A DNA stretch of 31,954 bases, taken from NCBI GenBank assembly GCA_038043285.1, contig JBBTCJ010000149.1, positions 1 to 31,954 on the forward strand, given 5' to 3'. The position numbers were made by a program, and so were the translations under genes. Positions 7,989 to 15,684 of the stretch are shown piece after piece (position 1 is the stretch's first letter; every line of letters begins with the position of its first letter). The notes under the pieces were generated by a model. The model was not told the DNA's origin. It saw nothing but the letters and a program-made list of their open reading frames with translations, and did no database searches. The DNA is from JBBTCJ01 sp038043285 (GTDB lineage: Bacteria > Planctomycetota > Phycisphaerae > UBA1845).

Positions 7989-9248
7989 CTAAATTGGGAA
8001 TTGTTCACACATCGAGCGGACGTCGCCGCGGACGGATTCGATGACCTTTTCGTCGCCTTGCGCGCGGAGGACGCGGTCGATCATTTCCGCGACTTGCCTC
8101 ATCTGGGCTTCCTTCAGGCCACGGGTGGTGACGGCCGGCGTGCCCAGGCGCAGACCGCTGGTCTGCGTCGGTTTGCGTTCATCGAAGGGGATCATGTTCT
8201 TGTTGACCACAATGCCGGCGGCGCCCAACCAGTCCTCCGCCTGCTTGCCGGTGACGTCGGGGTAGGCGGGCCGGAGGTCGAGCAGCATGAGGTGATTGTC
8301 CGTTCCCCCGGAGACCAGACGATTGCCCTTGGCGACCAGCCCGTCGGCCAGGGCATTGGCGTTGCGGAGGATCTGTTGTTGATAGGTCTTGAATTCCGGT
8401 TTGAGGGCTTCAGCGAAGGCGACGGCCTTGGCGGCGATGCAGTGCATCAACGGTCCGCCCTGACTGCCGGGGAAGATCCGCGAGTCGAGCGTCTTGGCGT
8501 GTTGTTCCTTGCACATGATGAGTCCGCCGCGCGGACCGCGGAGGGTCTTGTGCGTCGTGGAAGTGACGTAGGCAGCCGTCGGCACGGGTGAGGGGTGCAA
8601 TCCGACGGCGACCATGCCCGCGATGTGGGCGATGTCGGCCATGTGCAGCGCACCGACCTCGGCGGCGATTTCGGAAAAAACGTTGAAGTCGATCGTTCGA
8701 GGATAGGCCGAGGCTCCGGAGAGAATCAGTTTCGGATTGTGCTCTCGGGCGAGGCGGCGAATCTCGGCGAAATCGAACTGCTCGGTTTTGCGATCCACGC
8801 CGTAGTGGACGATCTTGTAGAGCAGCCCGCTCATGTTGACCTTCAGTCCGTGGGACAGGTGTCCGCCGTGGGCGAGGTCGAGCGAGAGGATGGTGTCGCC
8901 CGGCTGCAAGACCGCAAGATACACGGCGGCGTTGGCCTGACTGCCGGAGTGCGGTTGGACGTTGGCGTGATCGCAGCCGAAGAGCTTCTTGACCCGTTGG
9001 CGGGCCAGCTCCTCAACGGCGTCCATGTTCTCGCAGCCGCCGTAGTAGCGCTTACCTGGATAGCCTTCGGCGTACTTGTTGGTGAAGATCGAACCGAGGG
9101 CTTGGAGAACGGCCTGCGAGACGTGGTTTTCGGAGGCGATCAACTCGAGGGTGCACTGTTGCCTCTGCGCCTCGGCCTCGAAGGCGGGGACGATATCGGG
9201 ATCGACCGCAGCTATCTTGTCGATGACGTACTTCGTTGGTCCTGCCAT
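7989..9248 (-). CDS. glyA: Serine hydroxymethyltransferase
   Basis: A PLP enzyme that interconverts serine and glycine, loading one-carbon units on tetrahydrofolate in the cytoplasm. The protein has 419 residues, the normal length. Family blocks are all present: LELIASENHVS, NKYAEGYPGKRYYGG, NVQPHSGSQAN, the aspartate-containing HMADIAHIAG that contacts the PLP ring, and the Schiff-base lysine in TSTTHKTLRGPRGG (about residue 230). The C-terminal region includes SGLRLGTPAVTTRG. ATG 9248 is supported by GAGG 7 nt upstream. It diverges from the peroxiredoxin gene, with a shared 154-bp intergenic region. Confidence 0.97.
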   Translation of the reverse strand: MAGPTKYVIDKIAAVDPDIVPAFEAEAQRQQCTLELIASENHVSQAVLQALGSIFTNKYAEGYPGKRYYGGCENMDAVEELARQRVKKLFGCDHANVQPHSGSQANAAVYLAVLQPGDTILSLDLAHGGHLSHGLKVNMSGLLYKIVHYGVDRKTEQFDFAEIRRLAREHNPKLILSGASAYPRTIDFNVFSEIAAEVGALHMADIAHIAGMVAVGLHPSPVPTAAYVTSTTHKTLRGPRGGLIMCKEQHAKTLDSRIFPGSQGGPLMHCIAAKAVAFAEALKPEFKTYQQQILRNANALADGLVAKGNRLVSGGTDNHLMLLDLRPAYPDVTGKQAEDWLGAAGIVVNKNMIPFDERKPTQTSGLRLGTPAVTTRGLKEAQMRQVAEMIDRVLRAQGDEKVIESVRGDVRSMCEQFPI

Positions 9249-9402
9249 AAGCGTGCCTCGGTGGCTGACGATTCGACTCCACTTTCCGCGCCAAACGTCA
9301 CCGTATCGCGTGACTCGGCGAAAGGCAACCCTGGGCGAGGTTGTCGCGACGGGTTACGGACATTACGATCGACGTTGAACTCAACATGAGGGAGCCCTCA
9401 AC

Positions 9403-10062
9403 ATGTCGTTCAACGATCAACTCGAAAAGATGCGGGAGGCGTCGTGGGGAAGTTGGCCCAAGGAGCGGCGGGCCATCGTGGAAGCCGCCCGGGATGAACT
9501 CGCCCGATCGGGAATCGCGGACCGCATTCTGAAAGCCGGCGACAAGGCCCCGGACTTCTCGTTGCCCAACGCGTCGGGAGGCGACGTTCGGCTTTCGGAG
9601 TTGCTACGCGGCGGACCGGTGGTGCTGGCTTTTTATCGAGGCCGTTGGTGACGGTATTGCAACGCCGAACTTTCGGCGCTCCAGCAGGTGTTGGAGGAGA
9701 TTCAGTCGCTGGGCGCCCATCTGGTGGCGATTTCACCGCAGCTCCCCGCGGAATCGGCGGTCACCGCGCAAAAGAATGGTCTAAGCTTCCACCTGCTCAG
9801 CGACGCCGGGAACGGAGTTGCCCGGCAATTCCGACTGGTCTTCGCCTTGCCGCCCGCGCTTCGTGAAGTCTATCAGACGCTGGGAATCGATCTTCCGGCA
9901 GTCAATGGCGACGGATCCTATGAGCTGCCGCTGCCGGCCACCTATGTCATCGACCGCGATCGGACGATCCGAGCGGTGCAGGTCGACGCTGACTACGTCC
10001 GGCGAGTGGAGCCGGAGGACGTCCTTCATTCGCTACGCACCATCCGAAGCGGCGTGAGTTAG
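9403..10062 (+). CDS. Peroxiredoxin-like (AhpC/TSA) protein, predicted selenoprotein with Sec83
   Basis: Thiol or selenol peroxidase of the peroxiredoxin-like branch, 219 residues if the in-frame TGA at 9649 is read as selenocysteine. The thioredoxin-fold core starts AGDKAPDFSLPNASGGDV and reaches FYRGRW-[TGA]-RYCNAELSALQ. Relatives normally have GGWCPYCN, so TGA occupies exactly the first (peroxidatic) Cys and leaves a UxxC motif. The downstream sequence is intact in the same frame (LVAISPQLP, FHLLSDAGNGVARQF, LPATYVIDRDRTIRAVQVD) to a normal stop. A SECIS-like hairpin lies within range (9679-9696). The ATG is preceded by GAGGGAG about 9 nt away. The alternative is a nonsense mutation making two fragments (9403-9651 and an ORF restarting near 9688); the exact position of the TGA and the lack of any other damage argue against that. 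Confidence 0.8.
9649..9651 (+). other. Probable selenocysteine codon (UGA)
   Basis: An in-frame TGA sits between TGG and CGG-TAT-TGC, replacing the first Cys of the peroxiredoxin-like W-C-x-x-C site. The coding frame is undisturbed on both sides. Confidence 0.75.
9679..9696 (+). promoter_or_regulatory. SECIS-like stem-loop with AGGU loop
   Basis: CTCCAGC (9679-9685) pairs with GTTGGAG (9690-9696), with one G-U pair, and closes a four-base AGGT loop (9686-9689). The E. coli fdhF SECIS apical loop also begins AGGU, where SelB makes contact. The loop starts 34 nt after the TGA, near the far end of the spacing known for bacterial SECIS elements. A second perfect hairpin, CGCCGA-ACTT-TCGGCG (9663-9678), lies between the codon and this stem, and would bring the second hairpin closer in space. 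Confidence 0.6.
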
Positions 10063-10092
10063 CAGGGCCTTCAAGTCAAACTACGAGCGCGT

Positions 10093-10147
10093 GTCCGCGC
10101 GGGCGGACCCTTGACACTTCGCGTCAAGGGGAGCAGCCCGCGGCTCG
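10093..10147. repeat. R2 nested palindromic repeat, copy b
   Basis: The second copy of the 55-nt element at 7885-7939, lying between the peroxiredoxin gene and the HD-GYP regulator. The inner arms CCCTTGAC and GTCAAGGG are perfect 8-mers, and the outer arms CGCGCGGGC and GCCCGCGG enclose them. Confidence 0.75.
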
Positions 10148-10338
10148 GGAAAACGAGACGGCCGCGGGGTCGCACCGTGGGCCGCTGAACGACCGATATA
10201 AACGTCTTGTTGAAGATCCTGGTACGAGCCACGCTTCTCAGCGCCCGCACGTTCTCCCGCGATATCGGAAAACATAGGAGGCAGGCGAAGCTGTGCGTGC
10301 CGACGATCGGCGCGCCGCGGGCCGAGGGCAGGCGGACC

Positions 10339-11970
10339 ATGACCGGAAAACTCATCGGAACCGTTTTGGTCGTCGAGGACGATCCCGAACTACGTTTTAT
10401 CCTTGGGGCGCACCTCCGGGCCGCGGGGTTTGAGATTCTGGAGGCCGTCGAAGGTCAACGGGCCTACGAATTGGCCGTCGAACGTCGGCCGGACATCGTC
10501 ATTATGGACATCGGTCTTCCGGGCATGGATGGAATGGCCGCCACGCGCCTGATGAAGGGGGACGAGCGTACGCGAGAGATTCCGGTGGTGATGCTGACGG
10601 CGCGCTCGCGCAGCGAGGACGTGGTCAACGGATTTGAGGCCGGCGCTCAGGAATACCTCTTCAAGCCCTTCGACGTTGCCGAGCTACTTGCCCGGGTTCG
10701 GACGGTGCACCGACTCTCCGCCGCCCACAAGGATCTCGACCGTCTCAACTCGCGCTTGGAGGCCGAGGTCGACGCCAAGACGCGCCGCCTTCGGCTGCTG
10801 TACGAGTACATGCGTGATTTGAATCGGGCCGACACGCGCGACGAGATTCTCGATCTGCTTGTCCGAGTGGTGCAAACCACGATCGATGCGAGGCGGATTT
10901 CATTGTTCCTGAGCAATCCCGCCCGGGACACGCTGATTTGCGAACGTGCGGTGGGCATGAAGCCGGACGCGATGCCGCCTATCCAGATCAACGCCCTCGA
11001 AGGCATCGCGGGACAGGTGTTCCGCACCGGCAAGACGTACGCCGCCAAAGCCTACCCGACGCCGAACTCGACGAGCACCGGGTACTTCCGGCCGGCTTTT
11101 GTCAGCACGCCGCTGGTATCCACGTCGCTGGAGACGGGCGACGGGATCATCGGCGTTTTGAACGTCACGGAGCGGGCGAGTGACGATCCCTTCAGCGAGG
11201 AGGAGATCGACTGCATCCGGTCCGTGGCCGGGGCAGCCGCCATAGGTCTGGACAACGTCACTCGGCAGGAGCGTTTACAGCAATCAGTCCGCGTTCTGTT
11301 GGAGACCGTGGGCCTGCTGGCGGAGTATCGCGACGAGGAAACGACGCTGCACCTCCGCCGGGTGTCGAAGTACGCGCGGACGCTGGCGCTGGAGCTTCGG
11401 GAAGACGGGCCTTACGCGTCGTTGATTACTGACGATTTCGTCGAGTGCCTGGTGCAGGCGGCCCCGATGCACGACATCGGCAAGGTCGGAATCCCCGACG
11501 AGATCCTCACCAAACCCGGCAAGCTCACCGACGAGGAATACCAGATCATGAAGATGCACACCGAAATCGGGCGGCGGGTGCTGTCCCAGGCCCTGGACCC
11601 GACGCATCCGGTCCCGATGCTGCAAACGTGCATCGACATCGCCCACGGGCACCACGAACGATGGGACGGAAGCGGGTATCCGCAGCGACTCCGCGGGACC
11701 GACATCTCGCTTTCTGCCCGGATCATCGCCCTGGTCGACGCGTACGACGCGATCACCAGCGACCGGCGGTACAAGAAAGCGCGCACTCACGCGGAAGCCA
11801 TCGCGGTCATCGGCGAGGAGGGCGGCAGGCACTTCGACCCGACCCTTGTCGAGGCCTTCCTCCGTTGCGAGGACCGCTTCAACGCGATCCGCCAGAAGTA
11901 CGACGACAAGGCCCTGGCCGCGGCCTTCACGTTTCCGCCGCCCAGCGCCGTCGGGCATCTCGCACAGTAG
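10339..11970 (+). CDS. Response regulator with REC, GAF and HD-GYP domains (predicted c-di-GMP phosphodiesterase)
   Basis: A cytoplasmic two-component output protein of 543 residues. The REC domain (about 8-125) starts VLVVEDDPELR and has the phospho-acceptor Asp57 in IVIMDIGLPGMDG, the Thr of VVMLTARS and the Lys of LFKPFD. A short coiled-coil linker follows, then a GAF domain (about 180-320). The HD-GYP domain (about 335-520) has HDIGKVGIPDEIL (H378, D379) and HHERWDGSGYPQRL (from residue 438), which are the metal and GYP signatures of c-di-GMP hydrolases. ATG 10339 is used because the REC domain begins directly after it; the frame is open further upstream to 10207, but that part has no domain. 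No partner histidine kinase is adjacent. It is directly upstream of the cytochrome operon but separated from it by its own promoter region. Confidence 0.9.
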   Translation: MTGKLIGTVLVVEDDPELRFILGAHLRAAGFEILEAVEGQRAYELAVERRPDIVIMDIGLPGMDGMAATRLMKGDERTREIPVVMLTARSRSEDVVNGFEAGAQEYLFKPFDVAELLARVRTVHRLSAAHKDLDRLNSRLEAEVDAKTRRLRLLYEYMRDLNRADTRDEILDLLVRVVQTTIDARRISLFLSNPARDTLICERAVGMKPDAMPPIQINALEGIAGQVFRTGKTYAAKAYPTPNSTSTGYFRPAFVSTPLVSTSLETGDGIIGVLNVTERASDDPFSEEEIDCIRSVAGAAAIGLDNVTRQERLQQSVRVLLETVGLLAEYRDEETTLHLRRVSKYARTLALELREDGPYASLITDDFVECLVQAAPMHDIGKVGIPDEILTKPGKLTDEEYQIMKMHTEIGRRVLSQALDPTHPVPMLQTCIDIAHGHHERWDGSGYPQRLRGTDISLSARIIALVDAYDAITSDRRYKKARTHAEAIAVIGEEGGRHFDPTLVEAFLRCEDRFNAIRQKYDDKALAAAFTFPPPSAVGHLAQ

Positions 11971-12083
11971 CTGGGTCAAGCGTCGAACCTACCATTGGAT
12001 CGCCTGCGCCGGTGGTCCGCTCGCCGAGAATCAAGCCCTCTTAAAGGTTCTATTCGCATACGGGCACCGGCCTCCCTGGGCCG

Positions 12084-12099
12084 TTGGCACACGGCTTGC
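12084..12099 (+). promoter_or_regulatory. Sigma-54 (RpoN)-type promoter for the electron-transfer operon
   Basis: TGGCACACGGCTTGCA matches the -24/-12 consensus TGGCAC-N5-TTGCA exactly, with GG and GC ten bases apart. The predicted start of transcription is about 12110, which gives a leader of roughly 64 nt before the ATG at 12174. No RpoN-dependent activator gene is in the window. Confidence 0.65.
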
Positions 12100-12135
12100 A
12101 CGTCGTCAGGTGAAGAAGCAAGGCGAACGTTCGAG

Positions 12136-12151
12136 CGGGCGGTCCCGCCCG
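12136..12151 (+). promoter_or_regulatory. Leader hairpin in the cytochrome operon 5' region
   Basis: CGGGCGG-TC-CCGCCCG is a perfect 7-bp inverted repeat located between the predicted sigma-54 start and the ribosome-binding site GGGGGGAG. It may affect leader stability or initiation; there is no T-run, so it is not an obvious terminator. Confidence 0.35.
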
Positions 12152-12173
12152 TGGACTGGGGGGAGCGTGCGCA

Positions 12174-13199
12174 ATGGCGGCGATCGACCGACGGGGGTTT
12201 CTCAAAACAACGTTGCTGGTTGGGTTGTCCTCAGCAACCGACGAAGCGACCGCAGCTGCGCAACGTTCGGGCGATCCGCAGCCGGGAGGGAGAAACGAGT
12301 TCGGCGTCCTGGTCGATATTCCCAATTGCATCGGCTGCCGAAAGTGCGAGTACGCATGTCAGAAAGAGGCGGGCTTCCCCGTGCCATCGATCGACAGCTT
12401 TGACGACAAGGATGTGTTCGTTGCGCATCGTCGCCCAAGCCCGGATAGCTTCACTACGGTCAATGAGTTCCCCAACTCCAAGAACCCTTCACGACCTACG
12501 TACGTGAAGAGCAACTGCCTGCATTGCAACGATCCGGCGTGTGCCTCGGCGTGTCTCGTGGGGGCGTTCCGCAAGCAACCAGATGGCGCGGTGGTCTATG
12601 ACGCGTCGCGGTGCATGGGATGCCGGTACTGTATGGTTGCCTGTCCGTTTCAGATTCCGACGTACGAATACGACAGGGCGCTGACGCCGCAGGTACGGAA
12701 GTGCACGTTCTGTCAGCAGCGATTGGCTGAGTCCGGCGCCGTGCCGGCGTGCGTCAGGATCTGCCCCAACGACGCGCTGATCTTCGGGAAGCGAGCCGAT
12801 CTCCTGGAGCTGGCCCACGAGAAGATTCGATCGCGGCCCGGCACATACATTGATCGGGTCTACGGGGAACACGAGGCCGGCGGAACGGCCTGGCTCTATT
12901 TGTCAGGCGTGCCGTTCGAGCGGATCGGCTTCCCGTCCGTGGGAACCGCGGCACTGGGAAGCCACACCGAACCGCTACAGCACGGCGTGTTCAAGTTCTT
13001 CGTTCCGCCGCTTGCGCTTTACGGGCTGCTGGGGTTGGCCATGTGGCTGACCCGACGAAGCGATGAGTTGCCTGACCACGCGCCGGCGTCGCCGCGCTCC
13101 GCGAAACGGGAGCAGGTCGGTGCCGAGCCTTCGGTCGCTCGACCCGGACGGGCGCTGGTAAGCGCAGGTGCACCCGTCGAGGAGGAAGTGCCGAGATGA
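12174..13199 (+). CDS. HybA-like ferredoxin subunit with four [4Fe-4S] motifs
   Basis: Electron-transfer subunit, 341 residues, probably exported by the Tat pathway and anchored at the periplasmic face. The N-terminus DRRGFLKTTLLVG is a twin-arginine-type signal. Four cysteine clusters follow: CIGCRKCEYAC, CLHCNDPACASAC, CMGCRYCMVACPF and CTFC...CVRICP, as in HybA, DmsB and NrfC relatives. A single C-terminal membrane helix (FFVPPLALYGLLGLAMWL, about residues 277-295) is the HybA feature that tethers the subunit beside its NrfD-type partner. The tail is polar. GGGGAG lies upstream of the ATG. The gene overlaps the next by ATGA (4 bp), so the pair is translationally coupled. No hydrogenase subunits are nearby, so the HybA name describes only the architecture. 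Confidence 0.9.
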   Translation: MAAIDRRGFLKTTLLVGLSSATDEATAAAQRSGDPQPGGRNEFGVLVDIPNCIGCRKCEYACQKEAGFPVPSIDSFDDKDVFVAHRRPSPDSFTTVNEFPNSKNPSRPTYVKSNCLHCNDPACASACLVGAFRKQPDGAVVYDASRCMGCRYCMVACPFQIPTYEYDRALTPQVRKCTFCQQRLAESGAVPACVRICPNDALIFGKRADLLELAHEKIRSRPGTYIDRVYGEHEAGGTAWLYLSGVPFERIGFPSVGTAALGSHTEPLQHGVFKFFVPPLALYGLLGLAMWLTRRSDELPDHAPASPRSAKREQVGAEPSVARPGRALVSAGAPVEEEVPR

Positions 13200-14389
13200 T
13201 CGCGCACTGCCGAACCCGACCGGTGCGTCGATCGTTGCGCACGCCGGGCGTGTTCTTTCTGGGCCTTTTGACGGTCCTCGGGCTTGGGGTCGCGGCGTAT
13301 CGTTTTGCGTTCGGTCTGGGTGCGGTCACCAACCTCGATCAGCAGCACCCGTGGGGGTTGTGGATTGCCATCGACGTGGCGACGGGGGTGGCGCTGGCGG
13401 CAGGCGGCTTCACCTCGGCGGCGTTGGCCCACGTATTCCACCGGGAGGAGTTTCACGCGATCACCCGCCCGGCGTTGTTGACGGCCATGCTCGGTTACAC
13501 GTTCGTCGGGCTGGGCCTGATGGTTGATCTTGGCCGGTACTACAACATCTGGCACCCGATCCTTCCAAGGATGTGGCAGGGGAATTCGGTGCTCTTCGAG
13601 GTGGGCATGTGTGTGATGTGCTACCTTGTGGTGCTGTACGTGGAGTTCTTGCCGGCGGTTTGCGAGCGATTCGCGGCGGACGCGCATCGCCCGCAGCTGG
13701 CGCGATCGTCGCGGCGGGCTTTGCGGATCCTCAACCGAACGATGTTCTTGTTCATTCTTGCGGGCGTGGTGCTGTCGTGCCTGCATCAGTCGTCGTTGGG
13801 CGCGTTGATGTTAATCGCACCGACGAAGATGCATCCGCTCTGGTACACGCCGATCCTGCCGCTGCTGTTCCTTCTGTCGGCGATCGCCGTGGGGTTCCCG
13901 ATGGTGATCGTCGAGTCCACCATTTCAGCTTGGGCGCTTCGGGTTCCACAGGAATCGTCGGTTCTGTGCAAGCTTGCAGGGATCATTCCCGTGATGCTGG
14001 GATTGTACCTGGCCGCGAAGATCGCGGACCTATTCATTCGCGAGGCCTACGGGGGCGTGTCCGAGGGGTCGGTACAGAGTCTAATGTTCCTGATCGAAGT
14101 CGGCGTCGGCGTGGTCCTGCCGCTGGTCATGCTCTGCACGGCGCGCGTGCGTCAATCGTCGGGTTGGCGATTGACGGCGGCGTTGCTTGTGGTGCTCGGC
14201 GTCGCGCTGAATCGCGTGAACGTGTTTCTGGTCGCCTATCAGCCGCCGTACGCCGCGCGACCCTACCTGCCTTCGGCGGGCGAGGTCGCCGTGACGATCG
14301 GCTTGATCTCTCTGCTGATACTCACCTACCGCGTTGTCGTGACTTATTTGCCGGTGCTGAACGTTTCCCGGGAGGCGTCCGTGACATGA
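13196..14389 (+). CDS. NrfD/HybB-like polytopic membrane subunit
   Basis: An integral membrane protein of 397 residues with about ten hydrophobic helices, the NrfD/PsrC/HybB fold that carries the quinone site and passes electrons to or from the iron-sulfur partner. Recognisable features are the N-terminal helix RTPGVFFLGLLTVLGLGVAA, the block HPWGLWIAIDVATGVALAAG that is typical of HybB, and VDLGRYYNIWHPI. The start overlaps the HybA-like stop and its own stop overlaps the next ATG, so the four genes are an operon. The role is inferred to be quinol oxidation or quinone reduction coupled to the periplasmic cytochromes encoded next. Confidence 0.9.
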   Translation: MIAHCRTRPVRRSLRTPGVFFLGLLTVLGLGVAAYRFAFGLGAVTNLDQQHPWGLWIAIDVATGVALAAGGFTSAALAHVFHREEFHAITRPALLTAMLGYTFVGLGLMVDLGRYYNIWHPILPRMWQGNSVLFEVGMCVMCYLVVLYVEFLPAVCERFAADAHRPQLARSSRRALRILNRTMFLFILAGVVLSCLHQSSLGALMLIAPTKMHPLWYTPILPLLFLLSAIAVGFPMVIVESTISAWALRVPQESSVLCKLAGIIPVMLGLYLAAKIADLFIREAYGGVSEGSVQSLMFLIEVGVGVVLPLVMLCTARVRQSSGWRLTAALLVVLGVALNRVNVFLVAYQPPYAARPYLPSAGEVAVTIGLISLLILTYRVVVTYLPVLNVSREASVT

Positions 14390-15684
14390 AGTCGTCCACG
14401 ACATGGCGGCGCGTTGCAGCGGGCCTGATTGCTGCGACCCTGGTGGATGGGGCGATGCTGATCGCCCAACCGGTCGAGCCGGAACCGCCGGCGCGCGCCG
14501 TTCGGGAGATGGAACAACGAAACGGGCGATGCGATGCGTGCCACGCCTGCGAAGCGCCGACGAAGGAGGATCGTTGTCTTCGTACGTGCGCTCGGGCGGA
14601 GGCCATGCGGGTCGCGCGGGAATTCCAATCCAAGCACGGTCCGCGGATCGTGATTCTTGAAGAACTGGAGAGCGTGTACCTTCCGGTTCCGTTCGACCAC
14701 GCCGGACATGCGGAGATGGCGCAGATGGCGGGTGGATGTTCTCTTTGCCACCATTACACGCCGGAAGGACTGGAACACCCCGCGTGTAAGAGCTGCCACG
14801 CGGTCGCCGCCGAGGAGGCGGACATCCGCAAGCCCGGTCTGAAGGGCGCATACCATCGCCAGTGCATGAGCTGTCATCGGGAGTGGAGCGGTGAGACGAG
14901 TTGCGGCGTCTGTCATCGTCCTAAGGCCGGGGCCGCGGTCAAAGGCGGCGTGGAGCTTGTCCCGACGCCGGACGACCTGATGGGGCGGATGCACCCGCCG
15001 ATCCCTGAACCCGACGTCGAGCTGTACACCACGATGGGCGGGGGATACACGCCGAGCAAGGTTCTGTTCCGCCACAAGGAGCACATTCAGCGGTACGACC
15101 TTCGCTGTGCCGATTGCCATCGCGAAGACAACTGCAACCGCTGTCACGAGGAGGGCAGGCAGCACGTTCAGCAGGTGCGGACGTTCGCGGACCACCACAA
15201 GCCGTGCCTGGAATGTCATCGCGACGAGTCGTGCGAAGGGTGTCATTTCACGGAGGAAAAGGGGCCTCCGTCGCGCTTCGATCATGCTCGTGCGGGCTGG
15301 CCGTTGACCCGGTACCACGCGGACGCCAAGTGCCGCGCGTGTCATCCGATCCCGCCCTATGGTAAGGTGGACAAGGCGTGCAGTGCCTGCCACCCGGGTT
15401 GGAGTCCCGCGAATTTCGACCACGTGCGGACGGGACAGCGCCTGGACAAGCGACACGTGGGGTTCGGTTGCGAGGAATGCCACCCCAAGCGGGCGTTTGA
15501 CGCGCCGCCGCGCTGCGACGGGTGTCACACCGAGGACGAGGGGATCGTCTTCCCGGCCAAGCGGCCCGGGGAGACGACGTCGGCTGGACGCACGAAGCGT
15601 ACCGGGCGGTCTGGGGCGAATCGGGCGCCGGAGACCCGGTCCCCGATGCTCACGGAACATGGGATCATCTACGAACATGTATGA
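14386..15684 (+). CDS. Periplasmic multihaem cytochrome c with 13 CxxCH motifs
   Basis: A 432-residue secreted cytochrome. A signal peptide (TTWRRVAAGLIAATLVDGAM) precedes 13 CxxCH haem-binding motifs: CDACH, CSLCH, CKSCH, CMSCH, CGVCH, CADCH, CNRCH, CLECH, CEGCH, CRACH, CSACH, CEECH and CDGCH. Many distal His residues sit in FDHAGHAE- and FRHKEHI-like stretches, as in class III cytochromes (c3/HmcA type). ATG 14386 overlaps the previous stop and has GGGAGG upstream; the frame is open much further upstream but there it only shadows the membrane subunit gene. In the complex it is the likely electron wire between the ferredoxin/NrfD pair and the periplasm. Confidence 0.9.
   Translation: MKSSTTWRRVAAGLIAATLVDGAMLIAQPVEPEPPARAVREMEQRNGRCDACHACEAPTKEDRCLRTCARAEAMRVAREFQSKHGPRIVILEELESVYLPVPFDHAGHAEMAQMAGGCSLCHHYTPEGLEHPACKSCHAVAAEEADIRKPGLKGAYHRQCMSCHREWSGETSCGVCHRPKAGAAVKGGVELVPTPDDLMGRMHPPIPEPDVELYTTMGGGYTPSKVLFRHKEHIQRYDLRCADCHREDNCNRCHEEGRQHVQQVRTFADHHKPCLECHRDESCEGCHFTEEKGPPSRFDHARAGWPLTRYHADAKCRACHPIPPYGKVDKACSACHPGWSPANFDHVRTGQRLDKRHVGFGCEECHPKRAFDAPPRCDGCHTEDEGIVFPAKRPGETTSAGRTKRTGRSGANRAPETRSPMLTEHGIIYEHV

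Noticed and set aside
7972..8000. Possible terminator after glyA
   Set aside because: The sequence there is an AT-rich R1 variant without a clear GC-rich stem and T-run.
9649..9687. Peroxiredoxin gene as a pseudogene or two separate genes (9403-9651 and 9688-10062)
   Set aside because: The TGA falls on the active-site Cys codon, the frame continues without damage for 137 codons, and the peptide between TGA and the internal ATG (RYCNAELSALQ) matches the family.
13573..14385. Upstream extension of the 13-haem cytochrome frame
   Set aside because: This part overlaps the NrfD-like membrane gene in another frame. The signal peptide and ribosome-binding site support the start at 14386.
12174..14389. 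HybA/HybB-like pair as part of a [NiFe] hydrogenase
   Set aside because: No large or small hydrogenase subunit, nor maturation genes, are in the window; the neighbours are multihaem cytochromes.
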